A stretch of 64,000 nt of DNA. Source: Dillenia suffruticosa (taxonomy: Eukaryota > Streptophyta > Magnoliopsida > Dilleniales > Dilleniaceae). Position 1 is the stretch's first letter. The number at the start of each line of letters is the position of its first letter. A program made the translations under genes and the position numbers. The notes under the pieces were generated by a model, which saw only the letters and a list, made by a program, of their open reading frames with translations, did not search any database and was not told where the DNA came from. Shown here in pieces: positions 11,273-24,153 of this stretch. The stretch is from assembly GCA_033439265.1 (NCBI GenBank), contig JAVTVX010000009.1:13233109-13297108 (forward strand), read 5' to 3'.

Positions 11273-14200
11273 GTTTTTGTGATTTCCTTTAGTATTTATT
11301 TTTGTCAATTTATTTTTGGTTTAAGTTTTGATAGGTGAATAAAAAACCCTTCGCATGAGAGGAAAAAAATCACTGCTAAAGGGGAGACCACAAGTTTCAG
11401 GAGAGTTTTCTGTTCTCTTTATTCTTATTTTATCTACTTTGCACATTGAGGACAATGCTTCAGTTTAAGTGTGGGGAAGCATATATAGGCTGATTTTTTT
11501 TAGGAATGTGAGAAATTTGAATGCTGAATTTTTTCTTGGTTCTCGAAAGCTTTTACTTGTTGAATTTTTTTTAAAAACCAACAAGATTTTTTCGAGTTTT
11601 CTAGTCTTTGCATGTTCTTGTTTTGAATTGGTTTGCATGAAAGATGATTGATATTAATAGTTATTTGGTGTATGACTAGCTTTTCATATTTTTATGGTTA
11701 ATTTGAAAGATAGATATACAAGATTCAACACAAAAATTTACTCGAGTAAGAATTTGAGTCTTAAAGAGTATTTCTTTATACTCTTAATTTTATTGTTGAG
11801 CGTATATCACACATGAAATGAATATTCTAGAACTTGCTTTGTTATGCATTTTGAAACCATATTTTTTTATTTTCATGTATCAAAATGATTAAGACACATA
11901 GATTTATAGTTTTAGTTTTCACAAAATACCATCCCTTATATTTTATATTCCTTAGTTATCCCATTTGAGTTAGACCTTTTTCCTTCTTGAATAATCCACA
12001 TAATTTACCCCATACCCAATTTTTTTCAAACTCTAGATTTTAAACCCTAATTCACTATTATACGTATTGTTGATAACATGGTATTATGTTTTTAGGCATT
12101 ATGTTCTTTATATATTGGAGTTTCACATATGTTTTTAGGCATTATCTTGTTCAGTTTCTTTTTTTTTTTTTTAAAAAGCAAAATTCATAAAAAAATGATG
12201 AAAAAAAGTGTTGAAAAAAATATAAGAAAATTGAGAAAAGCATTCTTCGTTCATTGTTCATTCTTTAGTTGAACCTCCATTGCATATTCCTTACTTTAGA
12301 GGAGTGATATACTACATATTCAGCATTAAAGTACTATGGATATCGTGGGATGAGAAGTTGTGGAAGTCATTATTTTCTTTGCATCGATATAAAGAATACC
12401 ATGTCTTAACGGTTGAATATTTTTAGTGAATTATTTTTAACCCTATCTGTCATGCCCCAAATCCACCCTCTCACCGGGGCTTCATCGGCGATGGACTGCT
12501 TCTTCTCACCAAATCTCAGTTACTTGTATAGTAGTGGAAGTCATACTAAAATAATAAAATTTTCATTTATTTAAATCACTGCTATTACAAAAGTCTTCTA
12601 TACATGACAAAACAGCGGAACTTCTATACTGGAGAGGTTTTCTACAACAAAATTATCTCTATTCATCATCTAATCTTCCTCAACCTTTGTTCCTACAGGA
12701 TCTAAAATAATTTTTGGTGTGACCTTGATAGCCCAGTGAGATTCGTGTGTATATATGTAAAAGTTCATTATAAAATTATATGATAACAGCCTTATTGTGA
12801 AATCTTTTTTAGAAAGCTTTCTATGCAGCAATAGCATGCATAATTAAATAATAACAGTAACACAATAAAATACAAACAACAATTCACTTTCGTCTTATCT
12901 CTCCATAAGAATAGTCACATTATCCATCCCAGAAGGTCCATTTTCGAAAAGGCCTAACAGTCTCTTCGGCATTAAGCAGATAAATCTCTTATCTACAATA
13001 ATGTGGTGCTACTGGTATATATTTTGACGTTCGAAAAAATCTTTACTAGCTCAAACTATCTCTACACGTATCGGTTTATATAACAAATACAAACACATAC
13101 ATTAATGTAGTAATAGAAAATTATTGTAACAATAGTATATCATGGTAACGGTAGTAAATCATGATAATCATAGAAAATCAAGATAGTTTTGCAAAATATG
13201 TATATGAATAAAAAGAACACTTACTTCAAAGAGTTGCCTAAGATTTTCTTTCTTTTTTCCTTTTCCTTTCTTTCTCTTCTTTTCTTTCTTCCTTCTTCCT
13301 CTCTTTCTTTTCTCTCTTCCTCACGGATTGCATGATGGTTTTGGAATGAAGGGGATGTGGTATTTATAGTTATGGTTGGGTGATAGATTATTGACAAGTG
13401 TTAGGACACTTGTTCATCATGTAAGACTCTTGTTCTTGATGCAGACCATATGTTCTCCCATGTGTTAATTATAAAAGATACCTATCCTTGATGCAAGACA
13501 TTTGTCTTCTAAGTGGTTTAGCTTATCACAAGCCATGTGTTATGGTCGGTGGTGGTCAATTGGTGTTTATCCTTTGGTCGGTGGTAAAGTGATGTCTGAA
13601 GATTCAATATAGTTTAGATATTCAGCAGTTCTAGTTAATTATTCTGAGTACTTATTTTCATATAATTGTTCTTATGTTATTGTAGTTGTTCTTATATTAT
13701 TTTAGTTCATTTACTTAAGAATTATACGTAAATAAGGAAACACTTCACATTGAGATTTAATAAAAATAGTTTCAAAATCTAAAATAAAAAGTCAACGTTT
13801 ACTTCTAAAAACAAAAGTTGAAATGGTTAACTTTGTTGGATTTTATTTGGAGGGATAATGGATTAGAAAAATTTTTAAAAATATGTTTTAACTTATTTAA
13901 TATTTAAGAAACAATTATCAGAACTTTTTCTTCTTGATTTCTAAACATTTCAAATACCTCATTTTTAGAGTATTTAGTTTTCAGTGAGTTTGTCAAATCT
14001 AGGTTTTTCAATATTCTAAGTGTCCGATTTTATACCCAATTCCTATGTTTCGGGTAACATTTTTATCTCATTATTAATTATAAGTTATTTCTTATAATTA
14101 AATTGAGCTATGTGACACAATATTTTTACTTATTATCATACTTTTTACCATATTTCCATTATAACCAAATAAAAGATCATTTAATTGGTGCATGAATTTT

Positions 14201-14566
14201 TATATATAAGTAGTGGAAATTTGATCTATTAGTAAGTTTATGGTAATACTATCTCATTGTATTGGTTTAAGTGATATACATATGCATATAATTGAGTGCA
14301 TTGAATAGCTGAATCTTAGTTCTTTTTATTCTATTGAGTGAACTGATTATGAGGGTGCTTGAATCTTGTGCGGTGCTTGATTTTGAGGAGACAATAGAAG
14401 ATGTAATGGTTTCTCTAGTGCTAAATGTTGTGGAGTATTGATTGTCTTAATTATAATTTCAGTTTAAACTTGTCATATGCATGATTAGGGACTCGAAAAT
14501 ATTGAATTGGTTTTGGAGAATTTTTTTTTTCTTGAAGATAAACAAATATTCAAATGTGGGGGTATT
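11273..14566 (+). mobile_element. Athila-like 3' untranslated region, interrupted by a solo LTR
   Basis: Downstream of the integrase end come GCACATTGAGGACAATGC and then AGTGTGGGGAAGC near 11440-11480, a conserved phrase of Athila-type elements. A second purine tract, ATGTGGGGGTATT, lies at 14554-14566 and is followed by TGATAACAATAAG, a plausible 3' LTR start. No ORF of note lies between. Positions 12448-14117 belong to an inserted minus-strand LTR described separately. Confidence 0.5.
12448..14117 (-). mobile_element. Solo LTR, family L
   Basis: On the minus strand this unit begins TGTCACATAGCTC (14117) and ends GGGGCATGACA (12448). It includes a TATA-like ACTATAAATACC (about 13350) followed by a GA-rich leader (about 13320-13230). 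The first half is clearly homologous to 45533-46360 on the plus strand, sharing phrases such as ACACTTAGAATATT and TTAACACATGG. I found no matching 5-bp target duplication (CTATC on the left, CAATA on the right), so the ends may be off by a few bases or the flanks have diverged. No internal sequence adjoins it. Confidence 0.6.
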
Positions 14567-15240
14567 TGATAACAATAAGTTTTATACACTTGAATTATAT
14601 TATTTTAAACTTTATTTATGAGTTTTAAGACTATTTTAAACTTTATTTTATGGTTTTATACTAATTTAATTTCATGATGATTGTTGGTTTCTATATGCGC
14701 TCCCAACATATGGTATTTGAGAAAGCTAACAATACAAATAATTTGAATTATTATTGAAAAGTAAAAATAAAATTAGTAAGATTGTGATGAAATAGAGAAA
14801 TAACATTCATACATGGATACTAGCAATAAGTCTTGGTTTATTAACCATGTGTTTTTCTTTTTTCAATTCAGCGTATTGGGTCTCTTCATTTCTTGACAAC
14901 AGCTAAAAAACATATTAGAAATAGATAAAAACTAGTTATCTCATAATAAAATGATTTGTTTTTAAACTAAACCTAATATGGAGTAGCATTTTGGGAAGAT
15001 TGAGATTCTTCAAAGTGACGTTCTTGGAATTTCTGTGATTCTTCATGATCATCCTTCATTTAGTTTGTTCTATACTGAGCTAAGAAAATTTGGAATGAAA
15101 TTTTGGTTAAGTCTCAAGGTTTGAGTTTTGAGTGAGGAGAGCTTATTAAGGAATACGAGGTTTTGAAGGGAAAGATGGGTTGTGAGAAATGATTTATAAT
15201 ATATTTGGTTTAGTCGCTCAAATAAATTTTTAGAAACTCG
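14567..15240 (+). mobile_element. Candidate Athila-like 3' LTR
   Basis: It starts at TGATAACAATAAG directly after the purine tract at 14554-14566. The right end is not defined; I place it near the change in composition around 15240. No second LTR copy is available for comparison. Confidence 0.3.
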
Positions 15241-17754
15241 CCATTTTTTCCCACTTTTTTTTTATTTATCTTTTTTAACCTTTTGTGAGATTAATTTTAT
15301 CTTAGTTTACCGCTTTTTTATTATTATATCATCAATTTTATTTTGTATTTTTTGTATTTAATTTTCTTTGTATTTTGTTTTTGTTAACATTGTTATTATA
15401 TTGTTACTTCATTACACTGTAATAAATAATAATCCTAAATTTTATATCATTGTATTATTTAAATTAATAATATTAATTATATCATTATTCTATTTAATTC
15501 ATATTTGAAATTTTTTATATAATAAATAAAGTAGTGGCACGCAGGTGCCATGGCATGTGCGTGTATTCAAAAACTTTTTTCTTTTCCATGCCAATATCTT
15601 GAAAATTTTGTGCGTTAACAATTTTTTCAATTTTTGACCAGCCTTTTTGGTCTCTCTTTTTTTCCTTGATGCTTATTATGGTCTCTCATGCAATGCAATT
15701 TTTAGAAATATTGTTACAATTTCTTACCACACTATTGGAGTATTTGCGTTTTTGTCTTAATCAATCACACGTTAACCTAATTAAGCAAATCTTATTAAGA
15801 ATTAAATCTAGTTTTCATATCAAAATCTATTAGATGCACTTGTTACCAGTTATACTAATTGTACTACTTGTTATAAAATAACATTTGTTACCAGTTGTTA
15901 TGATTTGTTACCACCTGTTACCATGCATTATACCTATATGAGCACACATGATACACCAAATAAAATAAAGAGAAAAAATATAAAAATAGAGAATGATTGG
16001 ATAATGTGTAAACAACATTACATATCCTATACTAAAATAAAAAATTTAGGATTTTACTCAGTAAAAAAATATTTTAAAGTTTCACTTGAGACAAGTAAAA
16101 AGGATTATAAGAGAATAATATCAAGAATGTGTCCAGGGTTAGACAATAAACTCCACTAACAATATCAATTAATAATAGTATTTAAGAGAATAATATCAAG
16201 TTGTGCAACACTAACTAGTTGTACTACCTACTAACAATATCCTTCTCTTCTCTTGTGTGCAAAAGTTGTATTGTCCATTAATAGCATCCTTCTCACCCAT
16301 TAACAACATCATTATTCTTTTGTGCATAGGTGATGTGATATGATAGAAATAGTACAAGAGAGATCACTGCTTATTGCTCGTTACCATTGTTAACACTTAG
16401 GCGTCAAGACAAAATTAATGTTGCTAGGGGTCAAGATAAAATTTATATTGCACTAGCAATATTATTCTTGGATAAATATATTGGATAGATATATTAATCT
16501 AATTAGATGATTATTAAAGTAACCAATCTTAAAAAAATATATTTGTTGTCATGTCACATGTTTAGGTTTAATACCTCATGGTTCGTTCCGCTAATCTCGC
16601 TAATGTAAAGTAGCTTAAAGTAATCTTGGTATAAAGTAGCTTAAAGTAATCTTGATTCATCCCGCTAATGTAAAGTAGATTAAAGAAATCCAAGCTTTTC
16701 GCCCCAATTTTGTCGAAGGAAACACATTTTCAATGGTAAGGTGTGTTTGATTAATTTTACCAAAGCCATCACATCATCTTGTAATCATCTTGTAATGAGA
16801 TAATGAATTTTATATTGATATTATGGTAAGGTGGTTTGATTTCGCTAATATAAATATAAGTAGGTTAAATTTAATTTAGCGATTTAGGTTGTTTTCATTT
16901 AAATAGAAGCAAGTAAGAGAGTAAAATGGAAAAAAAGAGAAATAGGCAAATAGCAAGTAAATAACATGATGATGATTATGATTGGCACCAAAACTAAATT
17001 CCCACTTGAAACAAAAAACAAATAAAAAGTTTTTTGCGGTATATTGATTCCGAAATAAAATAATAAAATGTTTTTGGAGTTTTGACAAAATTTACCATCA
17101 GTTTTTGTGAGAGTTGCTTGATTTTGAAATAAAATGATAAAAATATTTTGGCGCTTGATTAAATTTGACTACCAATTTGTAATGTGACGCCAAAAAAGAG
17201 ATCATTGTCAGAATTATCTAAATGAATTAAATGTCTTGATATTAATATTAATGTTATTAGTTGTTTTTTTAATTTCTATAAAATTAAACAATATATAATA
17301 CTATATTATCTAAAAATAAAAAATATATCATAACACTACTACGTGGTTTAGCGTTGAGATCATATCCATGATAAAGATGGAGATGGACGACACAAAGAGA
17401 AAAAAGTTTGAAGGAGTTTGGAGAAATGAACTAGAACAAAAAATTGAGATAAAAGGGAAAAGGAATTTTGTGAAAATAACCAAAAAATTGTGAAATTTTG
17501 ACATACCAACTACGCATACATATAATATCTCGTTACAATATTTACACTCATTACAAAATTCAACTTCATTTTATCACTTCTCATTTAGTATGCTCTAATA
17601 ATAATATTTTTACCCATCAATTTAGTTATTTACCACTTACTTACCACCACCATATATCAAACTTAACACTCAACACCATTTCATAAAACTTACCATCTCT
17701 TATTACTCTCAAAATTACTACAATTTATCACTTAGTTATCACACTATTATTATC
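15241..17754. other. AT-rich DNA without recognisable genes
   Basis: I see only short repeats here. GTTACCA-type words cluster at about 15840-15925. A phrase with GCTAATGTAAAGTAG and TTAAAGTAATCTTG recurs between about 16590 and 16690. The open frame at 15905-16159 is Lys/Ile-rich with no family signature. Confidence 0.5.
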
Positions 17755-17906
17755 ACAACACCACCTATTATCTATTATCATATTATACATGCATGTGCTC
17801 ACATATCCTTATTGCAACTTATCACTTGCAACAACACTACCTATTACCTATTATCATATCATACATGCATGCACTCACATATCGCTATTGCAACATATTA
17901 TATGCA
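17755..17906. repeat. Tandem duplication, two 76-bp units
   Basis: The unit beginning ACAACACCACCTATTA at 17755 recurs at 17831 as ACAACACTACCTATTA, with the shared core ATACATGCATG and CTCACATAT. The copies differ at several positions, so the duplication is not recent. A partial third unit may follow to about 17950. Confidence 0.7.
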
Positions 17907-18618
17907 ACCATCCTAAAATTATTACAACTTATCACATGCAACCATCCCTAAAGCTATATAGCAGACATTTTTAATACCTTAAAACCATATAACAAATATG
18001 TTCAATATTTTTAGCACTATATATATACTAGTTTTGACGTAATTCATGAAATTTATTTGAAATTGATTCATCATCTAGGATCGATAATGAATCATGTGAT
18101 TGTGTGAATGTAATATACGAAACATATCATGGTAAAAAAAAGTATCTAGGTTGGATGCATTGATAATATATCCATGTTAAAAGTAACAAGTGATTGAAAA
18201 CCCATATTAAGCATTTAAATTAACACCTGCATTAACCCACCAATATATTCATATCTTTCTCTTAATTTAGAATACTAGGACTTGTCTATTATATTAAATG
18301 CAAATCAAATGTTTTGTACAAATATACACTGAAATAAATATATGGAGCAATGTAAAAAAGAAATTGTTTTTTGACACAAAAAAAGATAATTAAATTGGTA
18401 ATAAAGAAACAAAATATTTTTGGCATGAAAAAGAAAATTTTGATTAAATTGGAGCTGAAATGGAAATTTGATTTTGATAGGAATATTAGAGATTTTATTG
18501 TGGAGTTATCATTGAAAAATGTTAAAATGGTAAATTTGTAAATTAAATAATTGTTTTTTCTTAAAATTTATATAAAATTATATAATATTGATAATTAATA
18601 TATTATTATTATAATTCA

Positions 18619-18885
18619 ACCAATATATTTATCTCATTTTGGTGCGCTCCACCAATATATTCCTCCCATTTTGGTGAGCATTCTGTGTGGGCATGCCCTC
18701 GCACGTGGTTGCAACCGTGCGTAGGAGTGCTGGCATACCCCCACGCGCACGCGCTGGAGCGCTGGCATGCCCCGCAGGCGTGTATAGGGGCGCTTGCGCC
18801 TTGTCTTATTTTTAATGCAAAAAAAGCATGTCCAGGGTGCTTGCGCCTTGTTTTATTTTTAATGCAAAAAAAACATGTCCGAGGA
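18619..18885. repeat. GC-rich islet with two nested tandem repeats
   Basis: A 32-bp unit starting ACCAATATATT repeats at 18619 and 18651. A 47-bp unit with CTTGCGCCTTG and TTTTTAATGCAAAAAAA repeats at 18792-18838 and 18839-18885. Between them, 18690-18790 is strikingly rich in GCAC/GCGC words against an AT-rich background. Open frames cross it on both strands but show no domain; they reflect composition. It may be part of an unrecognised element. Confidence 0.65.
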
Positions 18886-19169
18886 TTCAATCCTCTGATT
18901 TGGAAGTGGAAGTTTAACAATATCAACTATTATGCCACAACTTCCCACATGCCTTACTTTTTTTTTTGTTTCTTTTCCTCTCTACCTTCCACACTTTTTT
19001 CTTTTTTTTTTTCTATCTCACTTTCACCCATAAAGATGAATTATGATGAGTTATTAATATTATATATTTTGATAAATATTTGTAATTAAATATATAAATT
19101 TTTTAAATTATTAATATATTATAATTTAAATTAATATTGATAATCATGAACACAATGAGGTTAAATTGG

Positions 19170-19330
19170 TCCAATAATATTATATTTTGAACATGGTAAC
19201 ACAAGCTTAGCATGAAGTTACCATGATAACGCGAACTTACCACTTACCACAAACTTACATGATAACTTACCACTTACCACTTACCATGAATTTACATGAT
19301 AAAGCACGAATTTACCACTTACTACTAATA
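19170..19330. repeat. Degenerate array of TTACCAC and ACATGATAA words
   Basis: TTACCACTTACCAC and related phrases recur many times between about 19190 and 19325, interleaved with ACATGATAA. The register is irregular, so it is a decayed simple array rather than a clean satellite. Confidence 0.5.
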
Positions 19331-19559
19331 CAATCTCTGATAACAACCAAGATACAACACTAAACCATCATTCATCCTTCATAATGTTTAGGTATAGAAT
19401 TTATATACGGGAGGCCATATTCACTTTCTCTCTCTCTATTCAAATCTTTAACTTTACCTTTTCTTTTCTTAGTTTTACTATTCTATAATTTATTTTTATT
19501 ATTTTAGGATGAAATAAAAAAAAGGTAGATGAGTAAACTAGCTTTATTGACAATAAATA

Positions 19560-19990
19560 ATAATCATAATTGAATATCGTTTTTACAAACGATGCAATAT
19601 ATAGGTTAGCATAGGTAGAATTTATGCAAACTGTATGATTTAATGTAATTTATGTGTTTTCATAGATGTAGAATGTACGTGGACGGTATTGTTAAGTAGA
19701 TAGTAAAAAAGAGTTATATAAACACTGTTTTCAAATCGTATCAAAAGACTATTACATTTACTGACCACTCTAATAACCATCATAATTGAATATCGGTTTT
19801 ACAGTCGATTGTACAATCTTTACTCAGGGTTGATAAAGTTTTTCTTGGCTGACAATTTATTCCATTGGAAAATGTATATATTTTCTGACGGTTTCATCAT
19901 AAAGCATCTCTATAGACATAAAAAACCATCCCTAAAAGGCATTGACAATATATGTTACCATCAGTATAGTTTTTTAATTTTGTAGTAAAA
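19560..19990. mobile_element. Possible CACTA-type right end with subterminal repeats
   Basis: The phrase CATAATTGAATATCG occurs at about 19563 and about 19780, each followed by a T-rich stretch and a CGAT word. The segment ends near 19990 with TTAATTTTGTAGTA, close to an inverted CACTACAAAATT end. The left end is not identified, so this is tentative. Confidence 0.3.
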
Positions 19991-20019
19991 GAAGACTTCA
20001 AGCCCTACAAATCTTGTGA

Positions 20020-20660
20020 AGTCCACAGATGTTGATTCAGGAGTTTCTCCAAAATTTGGGTCGAAATTACTATTGCGCTGGAAGTTAATTCTTTGCTGAA
20101 AAAGGAAACAAAAATATTGAGAATTTAGAATTTATTTTGCTGTCAATTTTAGAATTTATCAAAGGATCAAGAAGTTTCCAAAATGCTGCGAAGCAAGAGA
20201 TTCTCATCATCCCAACAATACAAGTTTTCAAAAAAATCCAAGTGTCCAAAAGTTCAAGTTTCCAAGTCTTCCTAGAGTTTTAGTGCTATAAATATAGCAC
20301 TATTGCGGACCGCAGGGGAGACCTCTCTCATTCACGCCTCTCATTCATTCCATGCCTCTATTCATTCATTCTACAACTCCCACAACCTTGGGGAACCCTA
20401 ACAACTGCCATACCATCCTCCACATCTACACTCGTGCAAAAATGGTCCCCCTGATACCTCTCCCTCACTTTTTCCTACATGATATAATTCAAACTAGGCT
20501 TTTGAATTAACAGACAACAACAATTGTACGTACATAATTGTGAGTGAAAAAGGTTGAGAGAAACATTTATTCTCTAGATTGCTAAATTAATCAATGGTTT
20601 TGAGAAAATTTCGAATAGGAAATTTTTAGAATGCTACAATTTTCATTCTTTGTATCATAC
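20020..20660 (+). mobile_element. Copia LTR-like remnant with a palindromic TATA region
   Basis: Positions about 20540-20625 contain ATTAATC and TTTTGAGAAAATTTC followed by GAATAGGAAATTTT, matching the copia 1 LTRs near 23890-23930 and 27595-27640. Upstream, 20281-20302 is a palindrome with 10-bp arms around TATAAATA, followed by CTCTCTCATTC leader-like sequence. It starts near TGTTGATTCAGG at about 20033. No primer-binding site or partner LTR was found. Confidence 0.4.
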
Positions 20661-21039
20661 CATGATATAAGTTTTTACTTTGCATTTTTGTTAAAGTTTC
20701 ATTGATGATAATTTGAATTCATAAATTATTAGGTAAAATCCATTTAATTTGGCAAAAAAAATTGTATGTATATTATTTAATAATTAGATAGATTATACCC
20801 CTAAATTTCATAATTTGGATAAATAAAAAGTTTTATGTTAAGAGCTCCCCCCCAAATGACAATAACAGATTTGTTAATTTATCTGCATGTTGGATTTATG
20901 CAACATGCAATTAACATGTTTCTATTTATGAATAATAAGAGATACATCTATTTGTTATTCTTGAAAGATTCACTACAAAAAAAGTAATTTTCCCGATGGA
21001 ATTTTGCTTTATGTCATCAAGACTTTTGTTTCTGTGACG

Positions 21040-21270
21040 TTTAATGACAAATATGTTAGGAAAAGTCATTTTCATGCAAATTTAGGTAGTGGTGGGAATT
21101 TTTGCTGACATTTTAGCACCAAATATCAGTAAAACCTTTTAATTTTCCTGATACTTGGTGACAAATATATTGAAAAAAGTCATTGACGCGCAATTTAGAG
21201 GTGATGAGAACTTTTACTGACATTTTAATACTAAATATTGATACAATCTTTTAATTTTCCCAACGTTTAC
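21040..21270. repeat. Subterminal direct repeats of CACTA copy A
   Basis: Two approximate units of about 115 bp each carry TGACAAATAT, then AAAAGTCATT, GCAATTTAG or a variant, and TTTTACTGACATTTTA or a variant. They begin near 21044 and 21157. Such subterminal repeats are normally transposase-binding arrays in this superfamily. Confidence 0.55.
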
Positions 21271-21328
21271 CTATAAATCGGTAGGATCTTCAACCTTTAT
21301 TGATATTTTAGAGAAATGTCGGGATAGG

Positions 21329-21330
<2 letters not shown>

Positions 21331-21362
<32 letters not shown>
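21331..21362. repeat. (AG)16 microsatellite
   Basis: An uninterrupted AG dinucleotide run inside the left arm of CACTA copy A, just upstream of its CT-rich leader-like sequence. Confidence 0.9.
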
Positions 21363-21363
<1 letters not shown>

Positions 21364-22649
21364 CATGGAGTAGAGAGAAGGGATATGCCAATGTTTTATT
21401 TAAAAATGTCGACATAGTATGTTTTCCCGACATTTTCATGAGAAACAATGAGAAATTTAAAGCTCAAATCTCATAGAACCCTCTCTTCTCCTCCATTCTC
21501 TCTTCTTTCTTCTCTCTTTTCTTTTCGCTCTCCCCTTATGCCTCAATCACTACTCCTCTGACACCACTCTTGCCATCGTTGCTGCCCCGCCATTGAGAAA
21601 AGCTACTGGACATTGTTATCTATCGGTGGTTGTTATCTCTCCTCACCTTCTATGTCATTATTCTTACTGCTCTCATTCCCCATGGCCAACGACCAAAGAT
21701 AAGTTCCTCCATTTTGCTCAAATCTGATTATGCATATGATGCTATTTGTTGAGTAAACTTATTTTGATACAACTATCTGATTAGAGCAAGATTAGAGTAA
21801 GATTATGACCAATTTGAACAAAATTATGGTCAAAATTGACCAAATTAAGAATAACGTAGGAGAAAATAAATTCATATAATGCAAAAATTAGACAAAATGA
21901 GACACAACTAGAGTAATGCTAATTTATCTTATGATAGAATTAGGACATAGTTTGTACAAAATTAATTTATATTAAGATAAAGTTAGAGTACGATAAGGGA
22001 TGAAAAAAATTACATTAGGATAAAATTTTGCCAACATTAGGCTACAATGAGGGAGAAATTAATTTATTATAGAAGAAAACATGGGCAAATTAATTTGTTA
22101 GGGCAAATAAATTTGTTAGGACAAATTAATTAATAATTAATATGTTTGTACTACAACAATATCAGGACAAATTTAAGGCTTAATTAGGGCCAAATTAAAT
22201 TATATTGGGATGAATTATAACAAAATAATTTATATTAGGATAGAAGTTAGGCCAAATTAGTAGACACTTAAAACAAAATTATTTTATAAATGTTTCTCAT
22301 TTTTCTATGTTTGGCATGTATATGATTATTTGCTTCTTGGGAATTAATGGACACTTAAAACTATTTGCTGCAAATATTCTATCATGTTTCAAGCAATATG
22401 ATGCCATAGGAAGTAATTTTTTCTACTAATATGCAAATGATGTTGATAATATTTCCAGTAATATGATGTCATGAATAGTATTTGCTTATACTAATATATA
22501 AATATTTTCTCATGTTTTTAACAATATGTTTTGTATACAAATATTTATTTATGATAAATCTATTTTTGTATCAAACTGATTATTTACATACTTGTCATTT
22601 AAAGAGAACTGATTATTGTGAGATATTTTTAAAAATAGATAAATCTTAG

Positions 22650-22865
22650 ATGTTAAAGTCAAGATTGAGTAATGAATTTGAAATCGAAGTAAAAAAAGTT
22701 TTGGATTTTTTATTTGAAAATTCAAGTGGGGGTCGAAATATTGCTTGTCCTTGTATACAGTGTTATTATGTTTATTAGCAATCTATTGACAAAGCCGAAA
22801 AATATTTGATATAGGATGGTATCATTAAGTCATACAATTTTTGAGTATTTCATGGGGAAACTTTT
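22650..22865 (+). pseudogene. Decayed CACTA transposase-associated domain (TnpD N-terminus)
   Basis: The plus-strand reading gives RLSNEFEIEVKKVLDFLFEN, then GGRNIACPCIQC, and after two stops DGIIKS and VFHGE. This follows the conserved order of the plant En/Spm transposase-associated domain: a helix ending in FL-F, the CPC-C zinc-like motif, a DGF-like turn and HGE. Stops interrupt it at several points. The same domain is more decayed in copy B (about 47170-47390). Confidence 0.6.
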
Positions 22866-23631
22866 TTTATAACTTTTAGATCTTCGTTGCCTAGTATCCT
22901 AGTATCTTACAACTCCAGCCATAACCTAAACTTTGAAAATTCGGGATGTTATCCTGAGTATGTAAAGATTGATGAACAAACAGCAGAAGCCTTCATCAAG
23001 GAATTATGTATGGACCCGAGACAAAAGTACTAAACTGATGCATGCTAAGTTGACATTGTGGGACAAAACTTATTTTTTTAGTCAATAAATTTAAGAATTA
23101 AACGAACTCGAGATAAGATGTAGAGATAAAATATGGCAGAATAACAATGAGAAATATGGCATTTCAATGGATCAATCTTGTAATGCAATAAATAATTACC
23201 TGAATCTTGTCGAGGTAAAACGTAGCAGCAATAATTTTTCTTTGGTAATCCCCAAGTGTACCACTGGAAGGGAGAATGCCCTTTCCGAGTAAAGGTCCAC
23301 GCCCCTTGGATAGGTAAGAAGGGTTGCCAAAATCCAAAGACGTGCACAGCCCTATCTTGCCTCACCATCTCTATTTTCCTATCAATGACAAGTGAATTTA
23401 GTGCCAGAACACTAAATTCGTTTATTCAAACTCTAAAAAATTTTAAAAATAAAAAATAAATAGATTCTAAATTAAAACCCATAATTACTTGAACCAATTA
23501 GATTTCTGGATAATTGTGGTTAAATGCAAAAGAGCCATCTCTACTTTTCTCATGTCTCCAATTGGCTGCCTCTATACGCTCCATCCCCTAAGGCACCCAA
23601 AAACCTTACTAAAAATAAGAAGCACAAAAGC

Positions 23632-24140
23632 TATTGGTTTGTATGCCCATGTAGGGCATTTGTGGTTAGTGAGAAATAATTCAAATTAATTTAAAATTTG
23701 AATCAGAGAAAATGGATTAACTCCCATTAATCCCTCAACAACCACTAAATCCCCACGTTTCTCTTTCTCACAAAAGTAGTAAAACAACACATCTAACAAG
23801 TGTTACTATGAGACTGAGAATTTGAACAAAATATGAGACTTTGTGTTCATTGCATGAAAGAGAGAGATCAATTTTTCTACTGTAAAAAATTAATCGAGAA
23901 TTTTGAGAAAATTTCAAATAGAAAATTTTCTCCGTCCTCTTGTATCACTGAATTTAGGGTTGTGGTATTATAGATTAGTAGTGGTGGTTCCATTTTATGA
24001 TCACCATCCTGACCGAACGATCTATACGAGAGGATACGCAATTCACAAATTTGGAAACCTACACATCGAAATGTTTATCTAAAATTTCTGACTTATTTAT
24101 TTTATATACTTCCATATACATATAGAAAATAAATCTAATA
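23632..24140 (+). repeat. Copia 1 5' LTR
   Basis: It starts TATTGGTTTGTATG, where the 3' copy has the canonical TGTTGG, and ends AATCTAATA, where the 3' copy ends AACA. Both terminal dinucleotides have mutated. About 509 bp. Confidence 0.85.
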
Positions 24141-24141
24141 T

Positions 24142-24153
24142 TGGTATCAGAAC
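24142..24153 (+). other. Primer-binding site of copia 1
   Basis: TGGTATCAGAAC, complementary to the 3' end of initiator-Met tRNA apart from late mismatches, sits directly after the 5' LTR. Confidence 0.75.

Noticed and set aside
18609..19089. Frames of 105 and 134 codons on opposite strands
   Set aside because: Both depend on the GC-rich islet and tandem duplications and show internal sequence repeats without a domain.
23078..23368. 96-codon minus-strand frame in CACTA copy A
   Set aside because: The matching region of copy B does not keep the frame, and no family signature is visible.
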